From: Dryococelus australis
Taxonomy: Eukaryota; Arthropoda; Insecta; Phasmatodea; Phasmatidae
Direction of reading: 5' to 3'
Assembly: GCA_029891345.1 (NCBI GenBank)
Contig: CM056995.1
Location: 81,345,895-81,409,894 of the forward strand
DNA length: 64,000 bases
Shown: piece by piece, positions 1 to 11,590 of the stretch
Layout of the letters: every line of letters starts with the position of its first letter
Numbering within the stretch: position 1 is the stretch's first letter
The notes under the pieces: model-generated
Database searches by the model: none
What the model was told of the DNA's origin: nothing
What the model saw: the letters and a program-made list of their open reading frames with translations, nothing else
Translations under genes and position numbers: made by a program

Positions 1-1460
1 TGCTGTTCGGTTCACTTCTACCCAGAGCTGGGGACTGGCAATGGGAGACAGAAGCTGCCACTATGCCCCAGCTCGAGACATGCGAACAGAAGCACAAGAT
101 TGCACCCAACAAGCCTGAGAAGTCCAAGAAAGATATAACAAACACAAGTACCCCAAACCCAAAACAGAGATAAAACAGTTTGATATAAGACATGTACTGT
201 AGAGTAAGAAAAATAACCAGAGGTCAGATGAGACCCTGCTCTCCAGATACAACTACCGTGGACGAGGCTCCAGACGGACCTTGGGAGGAAGAGCCAGTCA
301 TCACTGAGGCAGGTACCAGCTCCGAGAGGTACGCCCACAGCCAGCAATGATCACCCCCAAGATGACGATGATGGGTCTTTGTCACCAGTCACTGCTGGAG
401 GGCTGACACCCTGGGAGCCAGTACAGCAGGAATCTACAGGCCGCAGAGGGGAGCAATGTCCATCCGGACTATACCCTCCACGCCATCTAGATACCAACTA
501 CCCAGATCACCACAGGGAAGTTCATGAATCAGCTGTTCTCAGCTCTCATGGCGATCACCCCTGGACAGCAAACCCTGTCTGATGCCGATAAGTTCATGTT
601 CCATAGAAGAAGAAGATGAGCCCAGCAGTGATGCAGTGCCGGACGGCGGTGCCGATCTGTCTCATTTCGACAGTGTAGAGGTGCCTGACCCTGCAGGTGA
701 TGCCCAAGGTGGTGTCTATCCCTTGCCTCCCCACCTGCCGCAGCAGCTGAAGTAGCAGATGAGTCCAGCAGTGATGCAGAGCCAGATGGCGGTGCCGACC
801 TGTCTCATCTCGACAGGGCAGAGGAGCCCGACCCTGCAGGCAAGGCCCAGGGCAATGTCTAGCCCTTGTCTCCACCTGCTACAGCAACCAAAGCAGATGA
901 GCCTAGCCAGGTAGCAGAACTAGAGGAATCCAGTCCGACAGGCGAGGTACATATGGGTAATGAACCCTCAAACCCCACCTCGACCAGGACGAAGCTGCCA
1001 CGCCAGGTAACAGTGCCAAGTTCCAGAGGCTAGAGTTATCCCCAAGCGCCTGCCGCAAAATTCACATTGCCTTACCCTAAACACGCAGCTTTGCGATCGT
1101 GGAGAGACACCAATAAGCGACAGCAAAATCAATAAAGAAACGGGACAAGTGATTAACCTGTAAGAAAGACAGAACTCGAAAGTGATTAAGTGAGATTAAT
1201 CTGGGCTTTACAGAGATGAAAGGTTGTCGTAGTGAGATGCGTAACAGGTTGGGAAAAAACTGTAAATATCACCCAACAGAGAAAATTGTGTTTATTGTAA
1301 ATTGTGAATATGTTCTATTTCAGTATTATGTTGTTTTGAAGTGCCATGTTTTTAGCTAATGCATGTGATCTGTACATAATTATAAGTAGGTTTAATTTTT
1401 TTTAATATTGAAGTGTAACTCACCTTGTTGAACAGGTTTGTACATCTAGTAAGAAAGGGG
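1..1460 (+). mobile_element. 3' tail of Gypsy-like family A element (integrase C-end plus third-ORF region)
   Basis: The window opens inside a retrotransposon. Around 208-350 the + strand reads VRKITRGQMRP, which matches the integrase C-end of the family A copy near 39,420 (IRKVTRGQMRP). Downstream is an acidic, Ser/Pro/Glu-rich region broken by stops, positionally equivalent to the third-ORF region at 39.6-40.8 kb. It contains a tandem duplication (615-895). A purine-rich stretch near 1452-1466 (agaaaggggaaag) could be a polypurine tract before a 3' LTR, but the LTR edge is not proven. No intact reading frame remains. The upstream pol part lies outside the window. Confidence 0.6.
615..895 (+). 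repeat. Two-unit tandem repeat of about 140 bp in the third-ORF region
   Basis: Units start at 615 and 758 with gatgag(c/t)ccagcagtgatgc. A partial third unit begins at 896 (gatgagcctagcc), giving periods of 143 and 138 bp. In one frame each unit encodes an acidic stretch containing GADLSH and DPAG. The units are diverged, so the duplication is not recent. Confidence 0.75.
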
Positions 1461-1479
1461 AAAGTACCCTGCTCAGGTT

Positions 1480-3900
1480 AGAACCCAATGCCACGTGTAA
1501 CACGTCCCTGCCATGCGACACATAGGAGAGGTTAGAGAGCAGTCTGCTTATAACTTTGTCCTCAGTGCCATGGCAGGAGACTGATAAAACATGCCCATCT
1601 GAGTTTGGGCTAACTCCCTTTATTTCCCTGAGTGTTAAACAATATGTGTTGCATGAAAAATTGTACCTTTTATTGCAGGAAACAAACTGTAATTTGTCCT
1701 ATGTAAATACGTACAGCCATCAGCTGTTCAGTGTGGGCGATACACTTTCTTTCTCAACCTTGAAGGGCCGGTTCATTCACTCCACTCCCAGTTGCATGAA
1801 ACACTCACACACACAAAGGAGGGGTAGCAATAACAAGCAGCCAGCCTACTGCTCAGAAGAGAGAGAGACAGAGACAGCACAACCTGGCAATATGTGCACT
1901 GCGCTGCTGCTCAGCCTAGCCAAGAGGCACAGAAGATCGGCCGAACCAGATGCCAACCAACTACATTAAGGGGTCCGTCTGACTACACTCCTTCGCTCAG
2001 AGTCGCAGAGATGATTGTCTTCGCAATGGCGGCAAGATGGGAGGGGGGTGAATTGACGCGTGATGCTTCCTGCTTGTTATACCTAGCATCATCACTTGCA
2101 CTTCACATACCTTCTAAGGTAATATAACCCCGACTCGTCGCCTCCTAGGCCAGCACCCACGTAATTATAGGAAATTGCGCAGGTGCGCCCACAACTTGTA
2201 AACCTGCTGAGAAGCAGCAGCGGGCATGCAAGAATTTTCCCCTAAGCGAGCTGCAGATACCGCCCGCAGATAAGCTCGAATCTCCCTGCTGCCACCTCAA
2301 AAAGAGATGGCAGTAGCGGCGCTGCCCGGCCCAAACCTGAAGGAGAGGCGGTCAAAGATTACCAAGATGAGGCGAGGCAGCTTGTGCTAGTATCTTCCAA
2401 TGCTAGGACTCTCTGCCAACCTAGCTCCTCCCCAAGGAACTGATGCCAGTTGTACATGCCTTAGCACGAGTCGTGCTATGGCTCTCTACCACACAACCAC
2501 AATCCTCCTCAGGACTTCCCAGAGACCTTCAGTTGTCCACGTAGCTCACCTCAGCACAAGTCGTACTAAGACTCTCTACTGCACAACCACAGTCCTCCTC
2601 AGGACTCTCCAAGAATTTCCAGTCTTCTCCCAGTTTTTCAGTCGACGACACCTTCCCTAATACAACAGCCAAAGAGTAGTCGCTACCTCCTGACACTTGC
2701 CGTCAAGAGTTGCCACACCCAACATGTACTCAAAACTTGGTGCCCCGGGTCCCTTCAGGACTACAAGCCACAATTAGTGTCCAGTTGTTTCCATAACTAC
2801 TTGCCAGTTCACGTCTGCTCTGTAAGCCAGGTTCCTCAAGCTAACAGGTACCTTCACTGGTCTTGCTCTTGTACAAAGTCCGTTGAACACCTTGTGTGTG
2901 TAGAGGTAGGAGGTAGTATGGGTTCATTGTGTTTCCATTCTCAAGGGAATGAAACACTTAGTCTAGCTAACTTCTGTCTTTCCTTGCTCTGTAGTGAACA
3001 TGTACCTTTTCCCCAACCTAGTAAGCGTCACCCTCGAAGGGAGCGGCAGGAGACATTGAATTGGCAACAGTTTCCAATGTAAAGTAGGACTGAGGACAGC
3101 CCCATACCCAGGTCTGCACGTACTTCACACACAATACAAGTTTGATGGCCACCCATACTGTGGACCTGGTACGTAAAGGTACCTGGTGTGCAAGTACAGT
3201 AGAGCCCCAACCACTAGAAAGTCACATGATGAACCATCTGGGCCAACTAAGTCAACAAACCCATTCTCTCCAGAGCGTATAAACTTGCTGGAGGGGGTGC
3301 CAGGCCTGACGAGACTTGACGCAGATACTTCTGGAATACACTTTGACTAGAGGTTTGTTGCCTGCCGCACTCTACAGGATGAACATTAGCATCTTTCCTC
3401 TCCATGACTTTTGCTCACCGACGAGGGAGCAGGAGGAACACCCAGAGTACAGCTGCCGTCCTTGCATCTTGCCACCCCCTATGTAATCACTCTACACAGC
3501 CTTCAGCTGCATGTACCCACGGGAGAGAGCACAAGCCGCCCAGCAATTAGTGGAGCCTCACTCCAGTACCCTCCCTGCCAACCTATTTCCCCTCCCAGTT
3601 AGAGTTCCCGGAGCTGCTCACCCTGCTGTCATATTACTCCGCCAGGGGTACACTCTCCCCTTATGAGTGGTACAGTTTGAAGGACACCAGCGAGGTACCA
3701 GCACCAGCCGACCATGTGCCCATCAGCTGGCTGGCACCCTGGTCACAAGCAGGCGACAGCAGAGCCAGCCTGCCCAGCTGTCCGCTCCAGCCGAAGCCAA
3801 AGTCTTTCAGCCAGGGCCAGCTTCTACCACAACAAACGACACCAGTGGTAAGCTAGCCTGAACCTGTGTGTCCAGCGCCCAGAGGCATCACCTTGCCCAC
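1480..3900 (+). mobile_element. GC-richer LTR-like block with TATA box, retroelement 5' leader
   Basis: This 2.4-kb block differs in composition from the AT-rich surroundings. Near 2043 the motif gaattgacgcgtgatg recurs at 50,349 as gaattgacgcatgacg. Around 3120-3310 it resembles 32,156-32,300, including gtagagcc(a/c)caaccac-like text and ctggaggg after a TATA box (TATAAAC at 3278-3284). Part of 2459-2620 is a tandem duplication. The pieces look like LTR and leader sequence from related Gypsy-like elements. No LTR edge or target duplication could be fixed, and short frames here show no recognisable domain. Confidence 0.4.
2459..2640 (+). repeat. Tandem duplication, period about 93 bp
   Basis: The phrase gcacgagtcgtgcta followed by ctctctaccacacaaccaca at 2463 recurs near 2555 as gcacaagtcgtacta and ctctctactgcacaaccaca, followed in both by gtcctcctcaggact-like text. 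The first unit starts with a 17-nt palindrome with a single central base (2462-2478). Confidence 0.7.
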
Positions 3901-4490
3901 ACAGACTTTGTACCAAGTAGGCTCCTGACACGCTCTACTATAAGGGGGCTAGTGCGAGGCCGACGAGTCATTCTACAGATGCCTCTGGAGTAGAGTCCAC
4001 CTCCAACCTGCGCAACTGACTTGGCGCAGAATTAAATATTTCCCCACTCTTGACGACGTCCCTCTTCTAGGCCATCACACGTCAGTACATGCATTTCTCA
4101 GACTGGCTATGTGGGTGTGAAGTTATAAATGCATTGTTTTACTTCATTTGTTTGCTAGTGAAACCTAATAATTCTACATGGACTGTCAATGGGGTAAAAG
4201 ATTTGAAACATCTGGGAAATAAAATTAAAAGACACAATAGCATATAAAGAACGCCATAGAAATTTCAATGATGGTTAAGGTGAATATCCATTGCCACTTA
4301 GATAGCGTATACAGGTTGAAAATTTAACACAACAATGAAGAACAAGTAGAAAAAATCGCAACATTCTCAGCAAGCTAATTGACTGCATAAAATTCTATGG
4401 TATATTTGAATTCTCACTGAGGTGACATAACAGGTCAGAAATTTCAGAAAATACAGGCATTTTTCTTGGCTTAATCCAGAATGAACTGAT
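3900..4490. other. No gene seen
   Basis: Turns AT-rich after about 4090. It separates the LTR-like block from the truncated 3' end of the minus-strand Gypsy A copy. Nothing recognisable on either strand. Confidence 0.5.
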
Positions 4491-4493
4491 AGA

Positions 4494-5361
4494 CTAGCAC
4501 GGTACTTCCGGTTGATGTATTTCTTCTGACATTTTCTCGCTCTTTTGATGTGTCTTTAAGCAGCTTGGCGTATTGCTTTGGGTTGTGGCAGTTCCGTAGC
4601 CGTGTGTTCCCACTGCCATTCTCACTGGCGTCACAGGGTATGCCCTAACAACAAATGACCTCGTTAGTTCTCCTGCGCAGAGTGAAAAGGATCCTTGGCA
4701 ATTAACGATCCCAATGGTGTTGGTCTTCCTCCAAGCCGAGACGTAGACACTTTTTAAGTTCTTGGTTACGCCATGCAGTAGGATTAGCTTGAGGATGGTA
4801 GGTCTGGGGCGTCCTGGTTTCAACTCCCAATCCCTGACAAGCTATCTGTCATTGCTTACTGGAGAATTGGGTACCGTTGTCTGTGAGAATGCTCTAGGGA
4901 TATGTTCAAAGTGGAAAGATTTCCTGGTTGAATTTGGAGATGATATGGTGCGTCTCTTGACTGGGTAGAGGGAATGCCTCCATCCAACCAGAGAAAAGAT
5001 CAGTGACGACTAGCAGGTATTGGTTACATCTTGTGCTTTGGAGGTAGGGCCCCATAAGGTCTGTCGTGATCTGGTTCCAAGGCGAGTAAGGCTTTCGGGA
5101 CTTGGCCGTAATTCGTTGGGCAGGATAGGCCTTATGTTGATAGCACTTGGGACATTCACTGACATGTTTACGCACATCTTGGCTCATGTTGTCCCAGATG
5201 TATCCGATGCTAATATCCTCAAGCGTTTTCCAAGTTTCTGGGTGTCCTGCATCTGGGTGGTCGTGGAAGTGCCAGTAGGCGTCGTTTCGCAAGTCCCGAG
5301 GTATCCAAAATCCTCCACTTGGCTTCTGGTTGGTGGCTACGGGACAACGCAATGTTGTCAC
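4494..5361 (-). pseudogene. Integrase pseudogene of Gypsy-like family A
   Basis: The first 151 codons (5361-4906) show the HHCC zinc-binding module, with HDHPDAGHP and later CPKC, followed by the start of the rve core with VVTDLFSGW containing the first catalytic Asp. After a stop the same frame continues with TDNGTQF, holding the second Asp, and YHPQANPT. The Glu of the D,D,E triad, normally just after ANP, is replaced: this copy reads PTAWRNQELKK. In-frame stops at about 4909 and 4894 and later breaks make it nonfunctional. The protein would insert the cDNA copy. The first part continues almost directly from the protease linker, with a frameshift near 5350. Confidence 0.8.
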
Positions 5362-5470
5362 GTAATTCGTACCTTTGGGGGTATTTCTTCAGAAGATCCT
5401 TTACTTCAGGTTCCTGTTTCTGTTGACGTTCTATCTGGCTGCGGCTCAATTCTAACTGAAGAAGTCATAG

Positions 5471-5983
5471 CTATTCCTCAGGCTGAAGTTTGGGAGGTTT
5501 GGGCGGTAGGATGCAATCTATATTCTTATCTGGTTTAGCATCCTTGGGTGGGTTTTGGGTTTCAGTGAGGTCATGTTGGATCTCATGAGTGTTTAGGATG
5601 GTTGTTGCTTGCTGTTCCTTTGAATTCTCCCAGTGCAGCGTAATTCGTTGATTGTCACCCAGGTATATTTTTCGTTTCCTGTGGTCCATGATACATTGCT
5701 GTTGACATAACCATGAGTGCCCTAAGATGATATCCTCTTCTATATCTGGGGTGACGACAAAATCGGCTTATGTCCTGATGTATTGGATCTCAAAAGTAAG
5801 CGTAACACGGCCATTGGCAGTGAGTATGCATTTGGGTTTTGCCATCCTCACAGCCTTTGTTTGCGGTTGCAGGTCTGCTGCCTGGTGGTCTTTGAGTAGG
5901 TTGCAGCAAATAAAATTCCCGATTCCCCGATGCCACTGAGACAAGCAGGGCCAGGCCATTCCTGTCATTGATTCGGATTTCAA
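5471..5983 (-). pseudogene. Aspartic protease pseudogene of Gypsy-like family A
   Basis: The frame starting at 5983 aligns with the protease of the plus copy: NFICCNLLKDHQAADLQPQ against NFICRDLLQDTQLADLEPQ. The frame from 5689 continues with DHRKRKIYLGDNQRITL, equal to the plus-copy protease end. Where a retropepsin has its D-(S/T)-G catalytic triplet, the corresponding frame reads LLVSVASGN, so the Asp is lost. A poorly conserved, charged linker follows and leads straight to the integrase. Normal function would be cleavage of the Gag-Pol polyprotein. Confidence 0.7.
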
Positions 5984-6099
5984 TGTGGGGAGCTTCAGGC
6001 GTTTCTGCCTCCCCCTTGATCTGCTGGCACTGGTGTTTTCCTTCAGTGCTTTATTCTGTGGGCTGGACCCTACCTGGGTGGGTCGCGTGCATGGTTTGC

Positions 6100-6600
6100 G
6101 TCCTCCACTTCCATGTGTTCTGCTATCAGATTGGGTCTCTGTGGACAGTTTCGGTTAAAATGGTACTCAGGACAGTACCAACATTTAGGCAAGCACAGAG
6201 CTTGTGGAGTGGGAGCAGTTGGCTTAACTCGACGTTCCACAGTTTTCCTTTCTTCAGTTGGTTTTGGTGAGATTTGGTTGGTCGAGCAAGGCCTGTGCCT
6301 GGAAATTTCTTTCCGCTTCTTGAGCTCTTCCGATTAGTTCATCCATTGATAATGGCTTGGGTAGTAGCAAAATGTTCTGGAGGCGAGGTAAGAATAAGTG
6401 GGTAACTTGACAAATGCATCCATCTTCGTCCCCATCAGGAAATAGGCGCCGGTACATTTGTACTTTCCATCTCACATATCTCGACCTCTTCTCCTGATTT
6501 CTGGGTATGACCATAGAACTCCATCGTTAGGTGGGCCTTCACTTCTTCCCCTGTAAAGCATTGTGCTAGACGGGTGTTGAGTTGTTTCCAGTCAGGCACA
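6100..6600 (-). pseudogene. Gag fragment with zinc knuckle, Gypsy-like family A
   Basis: From about 6600 downward the minus strand encodes VKAHLTMEFYGHTQ and then VQMYRRLFPDGDEDG, matching LAHLTIEFYGQTQ and AQMYRRIFLDGED in the plus copy. A CCHC-type zinc knuckle lies at 6145-6183 (CWYCPEYHFNRNCP, spacing C-x2-C-x3-H-x4-C). This is nucleocapsid-like and would bind the element RNA. Frameshifts separate the capsid-like part from the knuckle. Confidence 0.75.
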
Positions 6601-7037
6601 AATTCTCCGTATACGTTCCACCAATCGAGGGCCTTTCATTTTAGCTTCTTCTGGGCTTGCATTACCACTGTTTTTCCGGTACCTGCTCACATTCGTCGAA
6701 GGAAGCAATAGGGTCTTCATGGGGTATCCGAATTCTGGTAAGTAGCTCTCCTAGGCAGTGAGTTTGGCTTCAAAGTGACGTTTGGCCTGGATTAGAAGGT
6801 CGGTACTCGGAGGCTCGTTTACAAACGTCGCATTGGTATACTAGGCCTGGTCTGTTGAGAGGTTCATTAGGTCAGCCAATGCAGGCGTGGTGGAATGTTT
6901 CACTGCATATGATGCATCTGATAGTGTGGATCCCATGTCCAGCACAGTGACCCAACTACAGTATGCAGTTTGTCTGGTTCAGCAATCCTCGCACCAGTAT
7001 TCAAGGCCATTGGTGTAACGAGGTTCATCTGCTCAGT

Positions 7038-7418
7038 CTAGGCAGGAATTGTGATACCAGAGCTGGCAATGCACACACTGAATTCTGTGTACTCCCGTTC
7101 AGGGGCAGCTGGACCACGAACAGCAGTTGCAGCCGTGTTGGCTTCATCAAGTTCAGGCTCGCTTGGTTCGGTGTTTGACGTTTCAGCTGTCGTCTTGGGT
7201 GCCACGGGGTGTTTTCCTGGGACTTCTTGAAGTCCTTGGGTTTCTGAGTGCAAAGTATCTGTGGGGGTTGTGGGCATGGCCGATTTGTTTGTGACTGTCA
7301 ATTCGGCACTATGGCAGTCAAATGCCTCATGTTGGGCGCCAGAAAAAGGAAATGATCCTATCATCTCTTTTGACGTGTGACATATCCAGGAGTAAATACT
7401 TACACGTCGTGGAGGCAT
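7038..7418 (-). pseudogene. Gag-region frame, Gypsy-like family A, no recognised domain
   Basis: A 126-codon minus-strand frame starting MPPRRVSIYSW. The second half is rich in Thr, Pro, Glu and Ala, like a flexible linker. It sits between the leader frame (7997-7431) and the capsid-like part (below 6600) in the same orientation, so it is most simply part of the family A gag region. Nothing in it identifies a domain. About 400 bp between 6600 and 7000 hold only broken sequence. Confidence 0.45.
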
Positions 7419-7430
7419 GGTCCTTTTTGT

Positions 7431-7997
7431 CTAGGGGCTAGACAGAGCGCTCCTATATGCTGGGTGTCTAGTCCTGACGGTGCACTGGTGCTCGTCCGTT
7501 ATACAGGACTGGCAGGGCATGAAGTCGGGTTCTGATAACACAATCTTACATTTAGGGGCAACTGCATTATTAGGAGTACCTGGGCGACAGAGCTCGGTGG
7601 GTTTGTGTGCATCAATAGGCTGTGAGTAAGACAGTGAAGGTGATGCAGGCACGGGTTGAGGGTGTATGGGCCGAGGAGCTGGGCGAAGTATAGCTGGAAC
7701 CAAATATGTAATGGCCAGTGTGGGTTGTTGATCTGGTTGGCTGAGGTGGCCTTCTACCCACCATGGATACTCTTCCGGGCCGGTGCATACGGGGTCTGCG
7801 AACAAGTCCTTCTGAGTCTCGGGTATCATAGGGTCCTGCAGGTGCCTCAAGGTCTGGGCCTGTTGCTTGGAATTGAGCTTGGCAATGGATGTGATGAGAG
7901 CAGGGGATAGCTCGTGCAGTTGCCCAGAGACAAGTAATGTCTGCTTTACTCTCTCCTTCAGACCCCGCCATCTGGAGTAGATCATCAGGACACACAA
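7431..7997 (-). pseudogene. N-terminal gag/leader frame, Gypsy-like family A
   Basis: A 188-codon minus frame. The segment SIAKLNSKQQAQTLRHLQDP matches SIANLQPREQAQALRHLHDP encoded on the + strand at 51,890, so a second, independently inserted copy preserves it. The middle is Pro/Ser/Gln-rich. A basic helical start (LKERVKQTLLVSGQLHEL) precedes the conserved block. Family function is unknown; position suggests the N-terminal part of Gag. The frame ends at a stop just before the next frame begins at 7418. Confidence 0.6.
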
Positions 7998-8179
7998 ATG
8001 CCCTCCTCATCCATGAGAAGGAAGGCAGTCTCCTTGTATTCCAGATTACGTGTCAGGCTATTCCAGTACCTGGCACATTGAATCAATATTTTTACAGAAA
8101 GTTTTACAAACTCACCTACAATTCGCAACATCCTAGTTGTTTGAGTAGTGACCATGTCGCTCAAAGCAGTATACACTCT

Positions 8180-10260
8180 TCACAAGTATTTGCATTGTTG
8201 GTACACTGCAGAGGGCATAGGGTATTTGAAACAACGAACAATCCTAATTTTTGTACACAAAATCAATTCTTCTCTCTTTTTTTTTACGAATTCCATCATG
8301 ACACGTTCATAAAAATTGATGGTGAGTTTAATTTTTGACAAAAGTTTCTTTTCAATGGAGAGAAGTGCAAGACCAGAGAGTCTATTTTGCCCAATTGTGT
8401 TCCGTGAGTATGTCTTTATTTGTTTTAGTGTTGAAAAAGAACGCTCCACAGATGACGTTGTACATGGTATTGTTAACACTAACGTACATAATTTATGGAA
8501 CTGTGGGAGAGCATCTTGTAAATCATTTTCATGACTGTATTTAAGAAAATTTTGAACACTTCTGGTTTTCATGGCATCTCGACTACACAACTTTTAGTTC
8601 AGACTGAAGCTTGTCAAGGTCAAAGTAACTGCCATAGTATTCAGTTAGGGACTTCAACTGGGCCTCAGAAAAACTATGAGAAAACTCCTGGAATTTAGAA
8701 TTTACAAGTTCTAAAAATCTTAATTTGATCATGTTTTCGAAACGTGTTTCGATTTGTGTTACGATGTTGTCTAGTATTTCAGCGTGTAGCCTGGAATACT
8801 CTTGCTTTGGGTCTTCTTTGTCTTTTCATTTCCGACATTTTCAAAATTGTGTGAGTTTACATAGAAATACTTTCGTTTCCTGTATCTCCTGAGTACAGAA
8901 ACTGATGTCCAGTTGTTTGGTCTGCATTATGTGCTATAGGTGTCCCAGTGCTATCAAAAATCTTAGAAAACAAAACTAGGAAAAACACATTCTCAAAATT
9001 TTCTAGAAAACTGATGTAACCTTTTGATGAAGAAATAGTGTCACTATCCCATTCTTATGGATTTTCCGTTATTGTGGTAAACATTTCTAAGAGGGAATCC
9101 CAATAGTTGAATGCACTTTGAACAAGTCGGTCATTATTATTCCATCTTGTTGGCGCAACATCTGGAAGTCATTTCCCAACTATTTGATCTAGCAATTTTA
9201 CCCGTTTAGAATAGTGCGAAAAAAAAAACCAGACAGACCAGAATGGGTACTGAAAAACACTCTACACTTGCTAATGTTATTTATGGACTGGGTTAAGACA
9301 AGGTTCAAAACAATGTACTGGAGAATTTGTCACGTACCAGTTTCTGTACACCGTTTAAATCTCCTGCCATTACTGAAGCTCCATCATAAGACTGCGCAAC
9401 AAGTTTACTGCCAGAGTTAGTTGTCGTAACAAATTCAATTGCATGACTTGCTATGGCTCCCGCAGACCTATCACAACTAACATTAGTGAATCCATAAAAC
9501 CGTTCATTGATCTCTCCATCATTCGTTACAAATCTAAAAACAGTGGACAACTGAGAAAGTTTGGCACAGTCCGATGTCTCGTAAAGTAAAATTGAAACAA
9601 AAACTTTTTTTTTTTTTTTCAATTTGATTTTTAATTTCAGCTAACACAATATTTTGAATGGATTCTATTAGGTTGTTCTGGATATTCCATGAACGGCCAG
9701 AAAATACTGTAGACATCTCAAGGTGCTCTGCAACAATACTGGATCATCAGTTGCAACTAAAGCAAGTAACTCAACATAATTGCCACGGTTTTCTGATTCT
9801 TTTGTCTCATCATGACCACGGAAAGGCAGTTCCTGTACAACCAAGAAACAAACAACTTATATTACATGCTTCAAAATTTCTCTGTTTCTTTTAACGTTTT
9901 CACTATGTGGGCTTAATTGTTTGGATCTATCTAGACCAAAATCAACTCTATTTTTAGCTAATTCTTTAAGAGACAAACACGAATTTATGTGAACATCAGA
10001 ACGCTCATGTTTTTTAACAGCAGTGCACAGATTGTTAAGGTCACAATACCCAGTTGCAGTCTACGTGTTAACATCCTTTGAAAACCATAAACATGGCCAG
10101 CAAAACAGTTTGTTTGGGCTGTTACATCTAGCTAACCACGAGTGTTTCTGATAAACATTTCTTTGCAAATGACGTACAAAGTAACCTTTCATGCGTGTTG
10201 TCGTGATCGCAAGTTCTGGTGCCTGTATACCCTCTTTTAAGATGTCATATCTTTTCTGAA
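8180..10260 (-). pseudogene. hAT-superfamily transposase pseudogene (TTF zinc finger, DUF4371, C-terminal dimerisation)
   Basis: Three pieces in the right order identify a hAT transposase of the ZMYM1-like/DUF4371 group. Near 10,150-10,070 the minus strand reads WLARCNSPNKLFCWPC followed by LWFSKD, a TTF-type zinc finger. At 9622-9305 comes QLSTVFRFVTNDGEINERFYGF and YDGASVMAGDLNGVQ, the DUF4371/RNase-H-like catalytic part. At 8590-8180 comes IPCTTSSVERSFSTLKQIK with RLSGLALLSIE, the C-terminal dimerisation region. The order spans about 2.1 kb, near full length for the family. Frameshifts, stops and a T-run (9605-9620) break it. Terminal repeats and 8-bp duplication were not found. It lies between the Gypsy A gag and an LTR-like promoter of the same orientation, so it probably inserted into that element. 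Confidence 0.85.
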
Positions 10261-11329
10261 AAGTGAAAGCACTGCTGGAAAAATGCTTTACTCATAATCC
10301 ACACACACCACACGTACATCCACATGTTTCTGTTGCACTCATTCTATCTACTCTGTTCTTAGTCTCACACAGTAATTTTGATTCGTGTTGTGCGTGTGAA
10401 CTTGCCCACGCATTGATCTAGTTACCGTAAACTACACCACACCAACTGCCTGTGGCTAGGCTAGCTTCGCCTATGTCCCCTTCAGTTCAGAGAAGAAAGC
10501 ACAACCATCATAGCTTCTAACACAGGTTGACGTAGCCATAAGCCCATGTCCCTCCTCGGGCGGTCTTCTTACCCAGCCGTCCCTCCGTCGGCCGGGAAAC
10601 CATTGCAACCGTCTACCTACTGAAAGCATTACTTACAGCACTTCCAAACATTTTGGTTTTGCTAGCCAACGAGTTGTTTTCTTATAATGTACAGTATTGT
10701 TTCCCAAGTAGAATGTGTACCGCATGAGTGAAAAATTACCTTAAAGTAAATATAAGTTAGAATTTAATATTAATTTTAAATATAACATTGTCGGGAAACT
10801 GGCCAAGCACTGCTTGCCTTGCTTGCCCTAACGAGACGCCACGGCAGGAAGCTGAAAATACGTCAAGGTCCGGTAGAGGCGACCGGTGTAAAACAGCTGT
10901 GGTAAGTGGTGCGTAGCACTGAGTGAACAACTGGTTACTATGAAATTTCCCTTTCCATTATTGCCTGTGGAGTCCCATGTGTAACGACGTAATGCTAAGA
11001 TACTGATACGGCACTAGGACTACTAAGCTGGGGTTTAATAGGATAAGTCCTAAAAAGGACTTTAAGGAAATAATTCCCTGTTTCTAGAACGTCCGTGCAG
11101 AACAAGGAGGATTGAGTTAGCAGGGGTTGTTGCGAAGTCACACACCTGTCTAACGTGGTGGCCGAGTGGTCAGACTACTCGTATTAAGGGTTTAACTGGC
11201 TAACAGTTCTGAGCAACAAGTGCTGGAAGACTGAAGCATACAAATAGTTAGGGGTGCAGTTTGATCCTTCCCTGGCGGCTAACATGGTGGGATTAAGAGA
11301 ACTGGTCGTTTATGCTGGTCAGAACTCCG

Positions 11330-11590
11330 CGGGGGAGAACTGAAGACTGGTCAGGAGTTGAAAACTGTCTCTCTTTTTATACTCCTTCAGGCCACTGCCC
11401 GATGCTTATTGGCTGGCATCTCAATGGCAAGGGGTGGTCGCTGAGCGGGGGTAGCGAAAGCATGACTTGCCAAAGTGATGTCACCGGCCAGCTGGAGAAT
11501 GGGACGACAAACAAAAATCCTACTAGTAGTTCTCTCTAGCGGTAGATTAAAAAAAAGAACTCATTGCCACTACGCATAGTTACGGTGGGC
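11330..11590 (-). promoter_or_regulatory. LTR-like promoter segment, minus orientation
   Basis: Reverse-complemented, this segment matches 50,540-50,760, including gtgatgtcaccggccagctgg against gtgacgtgtcaccggccagctg and a TATA box (TATAAAAA on the minus strand at 11381-11374). It has the orientation of the Gypsy A copy at 4490-8010 and may be its 5' LTR, separated from gag by the hAT insertion. LTR ends could not be placed. Confidence 0.6.

Larger units (their letters stand above)
4490..8010 (-). mobile_element. Gypsy-like family A, minus-strand copy with gag, protease and integrase but no RT
   Basis: On the minus strand the order is leader/gag (7997 to about 6100), protease (about 5983-5620) and integrase (about 5450-4494). 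The protease end (KIYLGD, about 5650) and integrase HHCC finger (about 5272) are only about 0.4 kb apart. RT plus RNase H of an ordinary Gypsy element needs about 1.5 kb or more, so both are absent. The + strand copy at 37-39 kb has the same organisation. The 3' end stops near 4500. The 5' side is interrupted by a hAT element (from about 8.1 kb), and an LTR-like promoter in the same orientation lies at 11.3-11.6 kb. Frameshifts and stops are scattered throughout. Confidence 0.75.

Noticed and set aside
1556..1969. 137-codon + strand frame after the Gypsy A tail
   Set aside because: No motif, no homologous frame in the other copies; likely chance within LTR-like sequence.
5020..5538. 172-codon + strand frame
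   Set aside because: Shadow of the minus-strand Gypsy A integrase and linker.
11150..11265. tRNA-like A box (tggccgagtggtcag) and B-box-like gtttgatcc
   Set aside because: The boxes are about 95 bp apart and no cloverleaf could be drawn. It lies in or beside an LTR-like block. Possibly SINE-derived but not supported.
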